Below are positions 20,468 to 30,501 of a stretch of 64,000 bases of DNA, one piece after another. Position 1 is the first letter of the stretch; every line of letters begins with the position of its first letter. The stretch spans positions 2,232,001-2,296,000 of the forward strand of contig JANHCV010000004.1 in the NCBI GenBank assembly GCA_025594325.1, in the 5' to 3' direction. The stretch comes from Blastocladiella emersonii ATCC 22665 (lineage: Eukaryota > Blastocladiomycota > Blastocladiomycetes > Blastocladiales > Blastocladiaceae). The position numbers and the translations under genes are program-made. Under the pieces are notes generated by a model, which had not been told where the DNA came from, did no database searches, and was given only the letters and a program-made list of their open reading frames with translations.

Positions 20468-22063
20468 CGAGAAAAAGTTGGCTGAGCAAACTGTCGCGAC
20501 CGCGGTTGGAACCGTTGATGCTAGCTTTCCACCGACAGGCGTGCGTCAGTACAATTTTGACAATCCTCACGTTCTCCGGGGTTTCGCACGACGATGAGGA
20601 TCGCTCCGTCAGCAACTTTCATCAGGCGAACAAGAGCGAGACAAAGCGCTCCGTTCATGCGCGCATCAAGACGTACACGACATCCATCCATCTGCGCTAG
20701 AGTGTCTCATGTTGCTGTCAACGACATCCCGTGGCACCGCAACTCGCGTCGACCTTTCGCGATCCTTCCACCATAGATCCGCTTCATCCGAGCTCTGTTG
20801 TTCCGTGCCCAAGGAGGCGAGCTCACGCGAGGACTCGAGCTGGCTCATAGCGTGCGACGCGAACGGAATCATCGTTGGTCGCGTTTTTAGCGGAAATTCA
20901 ACGCCTTAGTCGAGATCGAGTCTTCGCGTGCATTCGTTGTGCATGATACATTCTGTTAGTTCACGATCGCCGACTGCTTTATTTTCGGCTCATTCAGAAC
21001 CCAGCATGCTGTTATGAGCGAGTGGCTCGCCTTGACGCGTCTGTCACAAATCCAATCTCAGTTGCCTTGAGCGCGCTGGAACTACGTGCTACGTGCGCGT
21101 ATGCTGCATTGAGGCGATGTTGAGAGTAATCGGATCAGCGCCCACAATCAAGTCGCGCTAGCGCTCGATCAAAGCCACCATCACTCGAGTCAGTTCGTGT
21201 TTGTGCGCGCTTGATCGCAACTCGCTGCACAAGGAGTCGCTCCCGCAACTTGAACAGCGATCCGTTCAGCGACCTTCAGCTATCTTCGCCACGTCCGTAG
21301 TCGACTTGATCCACCTCAAGAGCAGGAAAACGCACAAAAGCACAAAAAAGGCGTGTTGCGACAGCCCCAACGCGTGGTTCTGACGCGTCGCGACTCTTTC
21401 TTTCGAGCCCCTTTGAGTAATGCGAGTCAGAAGCATGATCTCAGTCTGCACTACATCTGAAGCGAGTTCCGTGTCGCTCAGTTCACAAATCATGCAGTTC
21501 CTTGCATCGCGCGCCCACGACGCGTCTGGAGTGCCGTGTGATCGCGGCGAGAGGGCACTTGGGCAAAGCCCCGCACAGTTGACACCCGAACGGACTGAGT
21601 GGTGGAGGTACTGGCAATCGCGAGGGACGACGACAGGCCAAGGTCACGTGGACCAGGTTTTTTCGGAGAGACCACTGGGGTTGAGCCCAGCATTGGTAAA
21701 GAAAGCCTCGAGTGCATTGCGAGCAAGCGCGGCCTCGACGCGTCGTTCATGTCTCGTGACCAAGGTGGCTTAGCCGTCGCCTCATACCAAGTGATTGGGA
21801 ATGACTGATGGGGAACCCGTGTTCGCAGCACGCGCGAGACAACGGGAGAAAGCACCTCGCAGCAGGCTTCGAGGCCTCCGTCTGTCTGTCATTGAGTGGA
21901 GACGGGAGACAACACGCGAGTGCTCAGCGCGAACATGACGCTAGGGCGTCTCCCGACCCCCAAACGAGGTTCAGCCAATGCGGAGTGTGCTGTGATCGTG
22001 ACACGAGCAGTCGCTTCTTCGAGTACTGCATCTTCAAACGAAAGCTAATGAAACTTAGTTATC
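20468..22063. other. Centre of the inverted repeat, no recognisable gene
   Basis: About 1.6 kb before the start of the membrane protein gene. It is less GC-rich than the flanks and contains only short ORFs (longest 121 codons on the minus strand at 21490-21855) with no domains and no similarity to other genes in the window. It may include decayed sequence or promoter elements of the gene at 22064. Confidence 0.4.
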
Positions 22064-23227
22064 ATGGGACTTACTGAAGTGCATCCAGCACCGCTCACTC
22101 TTGACCAATCGCGAGCGCCGACGGCTCACGCTCGTGTGGCACATTGCCCTTCAGGAAGTCTTCACGTGGAGCCGTGCGAGCTTCCTCGCTGGGATCACGG
22201 TTCTCATCTACGCTCTCGCTCTCTACACGAGCGCCAAGCTGTATTTCAAGACACGGACAAAGTATTATGCCGTCCTGAGTCTCGTGGCTATCGGCCGGCT
22301 GATTCTCGTGTACGGGCTCATCGTATCGATGGTCGCCCCAGACACGGCTCCGATCGAGTTTGCGCGTTTCGTGATCCTGGTGGAAGGCGCGAGCGGCGTG
22401 GCGTTCGTCATCCTCAATGCGACGCGGTACGTGCCCAGTGGTTGTTCTTTGCCCAGCCTCGGTTGTGTCTGACGGCGGTCGTCATAGTCTGTATCGGACC
22501 TGCTACACTCGCTACAAGCGAGCGGTCCAGGTCCTCGTCGCGGGTGCTGGCGTCTCGGCGTTGTTGCAAGTCGCGGTCAACCTGTGGCTCTTCGCTCTGA
22601 CCTGGACTGCGCAGGGCTCCTACGACGAGGGCGCGATCCACACGTACCTTGGTACGAACAACGCGGGAAAAGACATGCACGCATGCGCTGACCTCCCTCG
22701 CAACGCGCAACGCTTAGCCTGGACCATCATCGATGCATTGGTCAACTTGGCCATCTCGCTTACATTCGTCATGTTCTTGCGCGAGCTCACCGTTGCCCCT
22801 GCCGGTGGGATGACCATGCGCGAGGACATGGTCGGGCTGATCCGACACATCCAGATCATGCTGCTCGCCGAGGCCTTCCTGATCATGGCCATTTCGATCG
22901 CGCGACTTGTGGATCCCATGTTCGACCCGAGCTACCTATCTATCTTCTTTGCCGACGCGGTCCGTCTTCGCATCTTCAGCTCGTACGTTACACCCCGCGC
23001 AGCGATCGTACCTCTCTCACCGTGGCTCAACGTCTAGGTTCCTCGACGGGCTCAGCCGGGTGATGAAGAAGAAGAGCGCGAGCAAGTCGATGCGCGTCAC
23101 GAGCTCGTCGACGTCGGCATCCACGTCTCGCGTGTCCAAGGACCAGGAGAGCGCTTCTCCGTCCAAGTCGATGCTCATCCGGTCGGTTACGGCGACCTCG
23201 GAGGCAACTGGCGGCGACCGCTCGTGA
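22064..23227 (+). CDS. MGLTE-family multipass membrane protein 1
   Basis: Five exons (22064-22078, 22155-22426, 22488-22651, 22718-22982, 23038-23227) give 301 aa. I do not recognise the family, but four members and two relics occur in this window. Six to seven membrane segments are visible: SFLAGITVLIYALALYTSAK, YYAVLSLVAIGRLILVYGL, FVILVEGASGVAFVILNATR, VLVAGAGVSALLQVAVNLWL, LVNLAISLTFVMFLREL and IQIMLLAEAFLIMAISIARL. Family-conserved motifs are CYTRYKRAVQ, DMVGLIRHIQ, FADAVRLRIF and FLDGLSRVMKK, with a Ser/Thr-rich tail. The short MGLTE first exon is assigned by comparison with the gene ending at 60880. The architecture is receptor-like or channel-like; no function is claimed. Exons 3-5 lie in the right arm of the inverted repeat. 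Confidence 0.75.
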
Positions 23228-23628
23228 GCGAGGCGCCGTCAAGGTCTTGGTCGACACGGTCGGCGATTGTGAGTTGTGGTTTGTGCTTCCGGTCCAATGA
23301 AACCGTTGAATCACCATCGCGAAGACCAGCGACTACGATATGTTCTCGCACGCGCTGAATTGGCGACGATCACGCGTAGAGATCAGCCGTCATCGCTATC
23401 GCACGTCCGACTCAACCTAACCGACCTTCAAGACGTTCCTCGCCTGGAGCGTGCGCAAGTGAACAAGGATAAGCTGTTTCAGGGCGAGATGCTGCGCCGC
23501 TACTACCGCCAGGTCGCACCTCAGCCGTGATCGGGAGAGTTGACTCAATTGATCTCAAGGGGCTGGGATGGAACCGCCTGGCCCTTGCGTTGCACAATCG
23601 TTCATCGCTATAAAGCACCAGTTCCCCG
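22412..23628. repeat. Right arm of the 1.2-kb inverted repeat
   Basis: This is the reverse complement of 19251-20467. The arm starts inside exon 2 of the membrane protein gene and ends about 100 bp before the first recognisable exon of the MFS transporter. Because the complete gene is here, this arm is the likely source and the left arm the copy. Confidence 0.9.
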
Positions 23629-23734
23629 GCTCAAAGGGCACCGAAACTCTTACGTCGGTCAAGCTTCAAAGATGGCGATGAATTCCGACAGCACGGCAAT
23701 GAATTCCAACAGCGCGGCTCTGACCTGGTTCTAG

Positions 23735-25256
23735 TGGCTCCGCTACCACCCGCGGTCGATCACGCTCTTCGCCACGGCAACGGTCTTTGCCGACATGTTT
23801 GTCTGTATGTGTACATCGGACTACGCATCGGCATGCGCGTCCACTGACTCTGACCACTTTCACAACGTAGACACCGCCGTGATCCCGATCCTCCCCGAGA
23901 TTGCCATCAACAAGCTCGGCAGCACCCCTTCCCAGGTCGGTCTGCTCGTGTCCATGCTCGGTACGAGTTGTACCCCCTGTCATCGTGCTCGACTCACGTA
24001 CTAACAAACTGTCTCCTCGTACTAGCCATCGCCCAGCTCATCACGACCCCAATCTTCGGCTGGGCGTCGGACAAGTTCGGCTCGCGTAAGTACCGTGTCG
24101 TCATCAGCCTCGCCATCCTCGCCGGCACCTCGGCGCTGTACGTGGTGGTCACCGAGTACTGGCACTTCCTCGTCGTGCGGGCGATCCAGGGCGTCGCCAC
24201 TGCGGGCAACCTCACGCTGAGCTTTGCTCTCGTCGGCGACGTCTACCCGACGTCGAAACTCGGTGTCGCCACGGGCATCGCGCTCGCGGGCATGAACGCC
24301 GGCGGCATGGTGGGTCCCGCGATCGGCGGCCTGTTGTACGGCGAGGTGGGGCCGTCGTCGCCGTTCTGGGCCGCCATGGTGCTCACGGCGGCGTGTTTCG
24401 CGTACCGGCTCTTTGTCGACGACGAGCCTGCGCGTGCCTACAAAAGGGCGCAGCTCGAGGCTCAGAACGGCACTGCTGGCACCTCGCATGCGTCCATCCT
24501 GACGCTGATGCGCGCTCGCTCCGTGTGGCTCAACGCTTTCGTCGTTTTCGTGGTTGGCCTGCTCATTGCTGGGCTCCAGCCCATCCTGCCGCCGTACCTC
24601 ACGGCGCAGTACGGCACTTCGGTTTCGGTGAACGGCACCGTGTTCCTCGCTCTGGCAGTCCCCGGCATCGTGTTTGGTCCCTTTGGTACGCGCCTTTCTT
24701 CCCAAAGTGCTGCAGCCTCGTCGAATAATTGCTGACCTCCGCCGTGCCCGTCATCCGAAACGTAGCCGGATACCTGTGCGATCGTTTCACCACGCGCCCG
24801 GTCCTCATTTTCAGCATCCTAGCGTTTTCTGCGACGGCACCGTTCGTCGGGCTCCCCATCTCGTTCGCCTTCACATTCGTGGTACTAGTCGTCCTTGGGG
24901 CCGCATTCACCGTTGCGCTGTCGCCGCCGCTCACGTCCATGGGCGCGTACATTGACGCGCACCATCGCGACTCGGCGGGCCAGGTGTACTCCATTTTCCA
25001 CATGTCGTTCGCGACGTCCCTCTCGCTCGGCCCGATCGCCGCCGGCGCCATGTACGAGAACTTTGGGATGCTCGCGTGCACGGGGCTTTTTGCCGGGCTG
25101 TCTCTCGTGATTGCGGCGGTGTATGCAGTGCTGGATCGTGGCGCGACCACCACGAGTCATCAAGTTGTCGGCGACGAGGAGTCGGACGAAGCGAAGCCGG
25201 CGGCGGTCGAGATGACATTTGAGCAGTTCCTTCACTCGCGCGTTAACCAGGAATAA
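23735..25256 (+). CDS. Major facilitator superfamily transporter, DHA1-like (5' end unresolved)
   Basis: Exons 23735-23804, 23871-23960, 24026-24685 and 24766-25256 join in frame. TM1 is ATVFADMFVYTAVIPILPE. Loop 2-3 has the MFS motif A, GWASDKFGSRKYR. TM5 carries GMNAGGMVGPAIGGLLYGE (motif C-like), and the second half has GYLCDRFTTRP. About twelve membrane segments fit a proton-driven drug or amine antiporter related to vesicular monoamine carriers; the substrate is unknown. The start is unclear. A TAG lies just before 23735 and is probably the intron acceptor CTAG, so a short upstream first exon is needed. That exon may lie in 23680-23730, which holds a 21-bp tandem repeat encoding MNSDSTA and MNSNSAA. 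Confidence 0.8.
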
Positions 25257-25696
25257 AGTCAGTTCTCTCCCTCCCTATTTCAACTCATCCTAAGCTTAAT
25301 AGTGTTGCTTCAGTCGTATCCTCGTGGAAGGTCTGCTCAGAGGCCAGCGAATGTCCGGCCATCGTGACTTCGTGCTGGATATCGTTGAAGCGTCATTTGC
25401 AACATTTAGACAATTACAGAGACTAGAGGAACGGTTTTGCGACCGTTCTTGACGGCCGCGAGCCAAACGGCGGCCGCTTGCGCGACGTGAGACGCGCTGC
25501 GAGACGCGTTGCGATATCATGTGATGCTCGGGGAGTCACTCCGCGGAGTCGGCGCCTGCGCGAGCCGGCCGTCCAGCTCCTCTCCTTCCGCGACGCCCCT
25601 GTTCTCCTTGACCTAGTGCAACGCAACCACTTGATGCAACAGTCTCCGTGAACCCCACGGACCTCATTAGACCCCACGAATCAACGCCACGCTACG
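25257..25696. promoter_or_regulatory. Spacer between the MFS gene and NSE2
   Basis: GCGAGACGCGTTGCGATATC at 25499-25518 is a copy of the dispersed element also seen at 3183 and, inverted, at 60706. GTGCAACGCAACCAC and GATGCAACAG lie 50-80 bp before the NSE2 start. No gene is seen. Confidence 0.4.
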
Positions 25697-26748
25697 ATGC
25701 CGCGCTACGTCCGCCGAGGCCGCCGGGTCCACGACAGCGACGACGACGAGATGGAGCTCGACGAGGACGAGGACCGCGCGATGCTGGACGGTCTTTCGCA
25801 GCTGATTCTGGGCCGCGGCGACGGCAGCGGCGGCCGGGGAGCCGAGCCCATCCGCGCACCCGTCGGGCGCGGCCGGCGCCGCGCCGGCGCGGAGATGGGG
25901 ATCTCCGAGTTTGCGCAGTCGCAGATCCCGCTCCTAAAGGCCGAGAGCGGGCAGATCAGCGAGAACATTGGCGTTGCCGTCGAGCTCATGGCCGAGATCG
26001 CCGCCGAGTGCGCCAGCATGGACGACTTCCCGCCCGTCGACCAGATCCTCGAGTCGGTCGCCGCCCTCGACGAGCTCCTCGTCAACGTGCACCGCCAGGA
26101 CGCGGCGCTCGACTCGATCAAGACCCAGCTGCTCACGAACGACGAGGCGTATCCCGTACCGTGTCGCTGCTGTGTTGTGCTGGCGGGACGCCGGAGTGCT
26201 AACCCGCGCGTGCGTGCGTGTAGACGCCCGAAGACCTTGCGCGCGAGTACGCGTCCATTGCGGGGTCGACGGACCCGATCGACACCAAGTCCAACCTCGT
26301 TGCGGAAGTGCGCGCCGCCGTCTACGTACGCCTCTCTCCGCGTCACCCGCGCATTTTAGACGAGCCGCACTCACCACCCCTCGCTTCCCCTTCGTAGGCG
26401 GCGTCCAAAAACGCCAAGTACGCGCCGGAGCTGGGCGACGACGAGGACCTGATGGTGACCGAGGAGCGCGTGGACTACAAGGACCCGCTGACCATGATCC
26501 TGATCGAGCACGTCGTCAAGTCGGGCGAGTGCGGGCACATGTTCGAGGACGCGACGATCCGCCAGTTCATCCGCGAGCAGAACGGCCGCGCCGAGTGCCC
26601 CGTGACCGGGTGCAACAAGTACGTGACGGCGGCCGCGCTCGTGCGCGACCCGCACACGGAGCGCAAGCTGCGCAAGTTCAAGGCCGAGCTCGAGAAGAGC
26701 CAGAACCGACGCAAGCCTACTGAGGAGTACGAGGTTGTGGATGATTGA
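25697..26748 (+). CDS. NSE2: SUMO E3 ligase NSE2/MMS21 of the SMC5/6 complex
   Basis: Exons 25697-26155, 26224-26325 and 26398-26748 give 303 aa. The C-terminus holds an SP-RING: DPLTMILIEHVVKSGECGHM, then CPVTGCNKYV. Its Cys-Gly-His and paired Cys ligands are spaced as in NSE2 rather than PIAS proteins. The central part (SGQISENIGVAVELMAEIAA and following) is predicted helical and would dock on the SMC5 arm. The first 60 residues are acidic then Gly/Arg rich and look disordered. Role: SUMOylation during recombination-dependent repair in the nucleus. Introns are 68 and 72 nt. Confidence 0.85.
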
Positions 26749-27107
26749 GATGTGAGTGAGGTTTGTGTGTATGCAGGTCGACTGCTTTTGGATTATGGTC
26801 CTGCCTTGTTGCGAGTCGCGAGTCGCGAGCTGTGAGTCTCGAGTCGCGTCTCGGTCGTCGCGTGTCGGTCGGTGTCTCCCGCGGATGGCCACCGTGTCTC
26901 TGCTCCTCGGACTAGCACGGCTATGCCGTGTCCCCCACCCTCATTCCTTGTTCACGCAGCGAAAGAACGCGGCCCAGCCCTCGATCTCCGGCGTGCTGGC
27001 CGGGGTGGGTTCTGAGCGAGCGGTGCGGCGCGTCCGTCCGTCTCACGCTCCGCTCCGACCCGCCCATCGATCACCGTGCGGATGAAACCCAGCCAACCCA
27101 AGTCATG

Positions 27108-28212
27108 ATGGGCCTGAATGAAACCCTCGACTGGAGCACGCCGAGCTACGTGACGGGTCTGACGTCGCTGACGTACCTGTCGGCGTTGTACTGGAGCGCG
27201 GACCTGTACCGCGTGAAGCGGTCGCGGTACTACATGGCGCTCGTCGGTCTGATCGCGATGCGCATGGCGTTGCTCGCGCTGACCGTGACCGAGCAGGCGC
27301 TACACGCCTTTGACGTGACACTGGTCTCGCGGTTCGGGACCGTGCTCGAGTGGATGTGCAGCCTCGCCCACCTCGCCCTCAACGCGGCGCGGCTGCATGG
27401 GATGTGCTACCACCGGACCAAGCGCGCAGTCCAGATCCTGCTCGGGTGCGCGGCTGTCGCCGTACTCGTCGAGACGGCGGATCTGGTGTGGACCGAGATC
27501 GTCCCGTGGGCGGGCAACAGCAAGGAGGACGTGACGCGCGGCGCCGAGGGACTGGTGCTCGGTACGCAAGCTAGTGGCCGTGGCCGTCAATCCCAAGAGC
27601 TAACGGCTAACCTCCCCAGTCACACTAGTCTGGACGCTCCTGGACGAGCTGGTTAACAGCGCCATGTCGCTGCACTTCATCCTGTTCCTGCGGCAGCTTC
27701 TCGTCATTCCATCGGGCGGCCCCGCGGGCGGCGAGCTGCGCGGCGGGATGCGCGACCTGATCGCCAAGATCCAGTGGTTCATGGGCATCGAGATGGTGCT
27801 GGTCCTGGCCGTGACCGTGACCAAGCTCGCGGCGCCAGACCTCGACCCGACGTGGTCGACGCTGCACCTGACCGAGGCGATCCGGGTGCACGTCTTCTGC
27901 ACGTCGCTGTCGGGGCTGAACCGGATCATGCGGCGCACGACGACGGCCGTGTCGACGGGCGTGTCGTCGTCGTCCGACAAGCACAGCAGCGACATGTACG
28001 GGAGCAGCACGGCGAACCGGACCGCGACGCTGCAGGGGTCCAAGAGCGTGGTGATGGGCGGCGGCGGGACGATGATGCCAGGCACGACGACGCTCATCAC
28101 GGGCAGCGCGGCGTTCGCCCTGTCACGCGTGGGCCACGACGAACGGGCGCACAAGACGGTCGAGTATGGCGTGGCGGCGGGGCCCAGCTCTCAAGCGGAC
28201 AAGCAGCTTTAG
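27108..28212 (+). CDS. MGLTE-family multipass membrane protein 2 (divergent)
   Basis: Two exons (27108-27561 and 27629-28212) give 345 aa. Alignment with the other members is clear: MGLNETLDWSTPSYVTGLTS, RSRYYMALVGLIAMRMALLA, LNAARLHGMCYHRTKRAVQI, WTLLDELVNSAMSLHFILFL and MRDLIAKIQWFMGIEMVLVL. The intron before WTLL is in the same place and phase as in the other members. The N-terminal intron and the two 3' introns are absent. The tail is longer and rich in Ser, Thr and Gly. It is more diverged and more GC-rich than the other copies, so it may be the older, settled member. Function unknown. An alternative start at 27105 adds one Met. Confidence 0.75.
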
Positions 28213-28290
28213 CGCATCTTGTGTAGGGTAGTGCAATGATATAGATTTCTGATGAGCGAACGCGATCAACGACATAGCAGACAAACAAAC

Positions 28291-29292
28291 TCAGTAGCCC
28301 TTGGGGTGGGCCTGGTGGAACTTCCAGGCCGAGGCGACGATATCCTCGACGGACGTGTACTTGCGGGTCCAGCCGAGCACCTTCTCGGCCTTGGTGGAGG
28401 CGGCGACGAGCGAGGGCGGGTCGCCGGCGCGGCGCTCGCGGATGCCGGCGGGGATCGGGTGGCCGGTCACCTTGCGGGCGGCGTCGATGATCTCCTTGAC
28501 CGAGTACCCCTGGCCGGAGCCGAGGTTGAACTGGTTGGACGTGTTGTCGCGGACGAGGTACTCGAGGGCCTTGATGTGGGCCGTCGACAGGTCCGTGACG
28601 TGCACGTAGTCGCGGATGCAGGTGCCGTCCTTGGTCGGGTAGTCGTCGCCGTAGATGAAGACCTGCTCGCGCTTGGCGAGCGGGACCTGGAGGATCACGG
28701 GGATGAGGTGCGTCTCCTGGGCGTGGTCCTCGCCAATGGCGCCCGAGTCGTCGGCGCCGCACGCGTTGAAGTAGCGCAGCACCACCGACTTGATGCCGTA
28801 CGCCTGGTCGCACCAGTGCAGGATGCGCTCGACGGCGAGCTTGGTCTCGCCGTACGGGTTGACGGGCAGCTTGGCATCGTCCTCCTCGATGGGCGACTTT
28901 TGCGGGATGCCGAACACGGCGGCCGTGGACGAGAAGATGAAGTACTTGACGTCGAACTGGTGCATGACCTCGAGCATGTTGAGGGTGCCAGTCACGTTGT
29001 TCTCGTAGTAGCCGAGCGGGTCCGTGCACGACTCGGACACGACGATCGAGGCGCAGAAGTGGAACACGGCGTGCGGGCGGTGCTTGTCGAAGACGGCGAC
29101 GAGCGACGCCTTGTCGCGGATGTCGGCCTTCTCGAAGGCGACGCCCTCGGGGACCGACTCGATGTGGCCCGTGCTGAGGTTGTCGACGACCACGATCTCG
29201 TACGCGTCCTTGCCGAGCTTCCACAGCTCGCGCACGCAGTGGGAGCCGATGTAGCCGGCGCCGCCGCAGACGATGACCTTCATGGGCGCCAT
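28291..29292 (-). CDS. GALE: UDP-glucose 4-epimerase
   Basis: Single exon of 333 aa, the normal size for a stand-alone epimerase without a mutarotase domain. The NAD-binding Rossmann motif GGAGYIGSH is at residues 10-18. The catalytic Ser/Thr lies in SSTAAVFG (121-128), and Tyr147 and Lys151 are in PYGETK. RYFNACGAD, DYPTKDGTCIRDYVHV and FNLGSGQGYSV complete the extended SDR pattern. It interconverts UDP-glucose and UDP-galactose in the Leloir pathway and so supplies galactosyl donors. MAPMKV is chosen as the start because the glycine motif follows directly. The gene is divergent from the GDSL esterase, with 336 bp between starts. Confidence 0.95.
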   Translation of the reverse strand: MAPMKVIVCGGAGYIGSHCVRELWKLGKDAYEIVVVDNLSTGHIESVPEGVAFEKADIRDKASLVAVFDKHRPHAVFHFCASIVVSESCTDPLGYYENNVTGTLNMLEVMHQFDVKYFIFSSTAAVFGIPQKSPIEEDDAKLPVNPYGETKLAVERILHWCDQAYGIKSVVLRYFNACGADDSGAIGEDHAQETHLIPVILQVPLAKREQVFIYGDDYPTKDGTCIRDYVHVTDLSTAHIKALEYLVRDNTSNQFNLGSGQGYSVKEIIDAARKVTGHPIPAGIRERRAGDPPSLVAASTKAEKVLGWTRKYTSVEDIVASAWKFHQAHPKGY

Positions 29293-29628
29293 GGTTGTGA
29301 TTTGGTGCGTGTGTCGTTCGAGAGCGGGGATCGGGCGAGGGGCGGGCGCGCCTTTTAGCGCCTCTCGAGAAGTGGGCGTCGGCCGGCGCCAAGCACGCAA
29401 CAGCGCGCCGGCGCGCCGGTCACCTTGGGCGAGGGAAACGCGGCACACGTGGCGCCTCCGCGCGCCTCCGCCACCCGTGTGCCGCGCGTTTTGTCTCCCG
29501 CCCGCCGCCGCGATGCGCGTGGCAGGCCGCCCGGGTGACGGTGACCGCCGCGTGCCGATCGTTCGTTGAAAACGGAGACCAGCTCACCCTCGCCACCCTC
29601 TCTCCCCCTCAACCAACCCTAGACAACC

Positions 29629-30381
29629 ATGAAGCAGATCGTCCTCTTCGGCGACTCGATCACGCAGTTCGGCTACGACGTGGCGCAGCGCGGGTGGGTC
29701 GCGCAGCTGGCGTCGCGGGTGCAGGCCAAGCGCGACGTGGTGAGCCGCGGGTGCTCGGGGTACACGACCGCGACGTACCGTGCCGTGCTGCCGGCCTTCC
29801 TCGCGGCATCGTGGCCGACGCCCGCGGCTGCCGCATCGGTCGATGCCGTCGTCGTGTTCCTCGGCGCCAACGACGCGGTCCTGCCAGGCGGCGTCCAGCA
29901 CGTGCCGCGCGACGAGTACCGGGCGGGTCTGCGCGCGATCCTCGACGCCGTCGCCGCGCACTTCCCGCACGCGCGCGCCAAGATCGCCGTCGCCCCGCCG
30001 TGCATCGACGAGGCCGCGTGGGCCGCCGTGTACCTCGGCCGCACCCCCGCGGATTCGAGCGAGTATCCACGGCTCAACGCGGTGCTGCGCGAGTACGCCG
30101 AGACGGCCATGGACGTGGCGGGCGACGCGGGGTGGGTCGGCGTCGACTTTTTCGGCGCCCTGAGCGAGATCAAGGACGCGCCCGGCACCTTCACGGACGG
30201 GCTGCACCTCGCGGCGCCCGGCAACGATCTGCTCTACTCGCTCGTGTGGGACGCGCTCGTCGCCAAGTGTCCCGACTACGCCGACGAGATGGGCGCGCGC
30301 GGGTTCCCGTACTGGGCCACCTTCCCGCCCACGGCTGACAAGGACGGGATCCGCGCGATCGTCGAGGGTTACGAGTTCTGA
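29629..30381 (+). CDS. IAH1: SGNH/GDSL esterase, isoamyl acetate hydrolase-like
   Basis: Single exon of 250 aa. The SGNH blocks are in order: QIVLFGDSITQFG (nucleophile Ser10), the Gly in block II, FLGANDAV with the oxyanion Asn, and FTDGLHLAAPG with the catalytic Asp and His. This spacing and the IxxFGDSITQ start are those of the IAH1 family, cytosolic esterases that cleave short acyl esters such as isoamyl acetate. Natural substrate unknown. The CAACC-ATG context resembles neighbours. Confidence 0.85.
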   Translation: MKQIVLFGDSITQFGYDVAQRGWVAQLASRVQAKRDVVSRGCSGYTTATYRAVLPAFLAASWPTPAAAASVDAVVVFLGANDAVLPGGVQHVPRDEYRAGLRAILDAVAAHFPHARAKIAVAPPCIDEAAWAAVYLGRTPADSSEYPRLNAVLREYAETAMDVAGDAGWVGVDFFGALSEIKDAPGTFTDGLHLAAPGNDLLYSLVWDALVAKCPDYADEMGARGFPYWATFPPTADKDGIRAIVEGYEF

Positions 30382-30501
30382 GGTCTAGATGACGAATACA
30401 CTATTGACTCCGAGGACGCTTCTGTCGCAGCTCGCTCAGGTCCTCCCAAAAGTCGGGGCCCTCGGGGTGCCGGTTGCCTACATACACTCGCTCGCCTGCG
30501 G

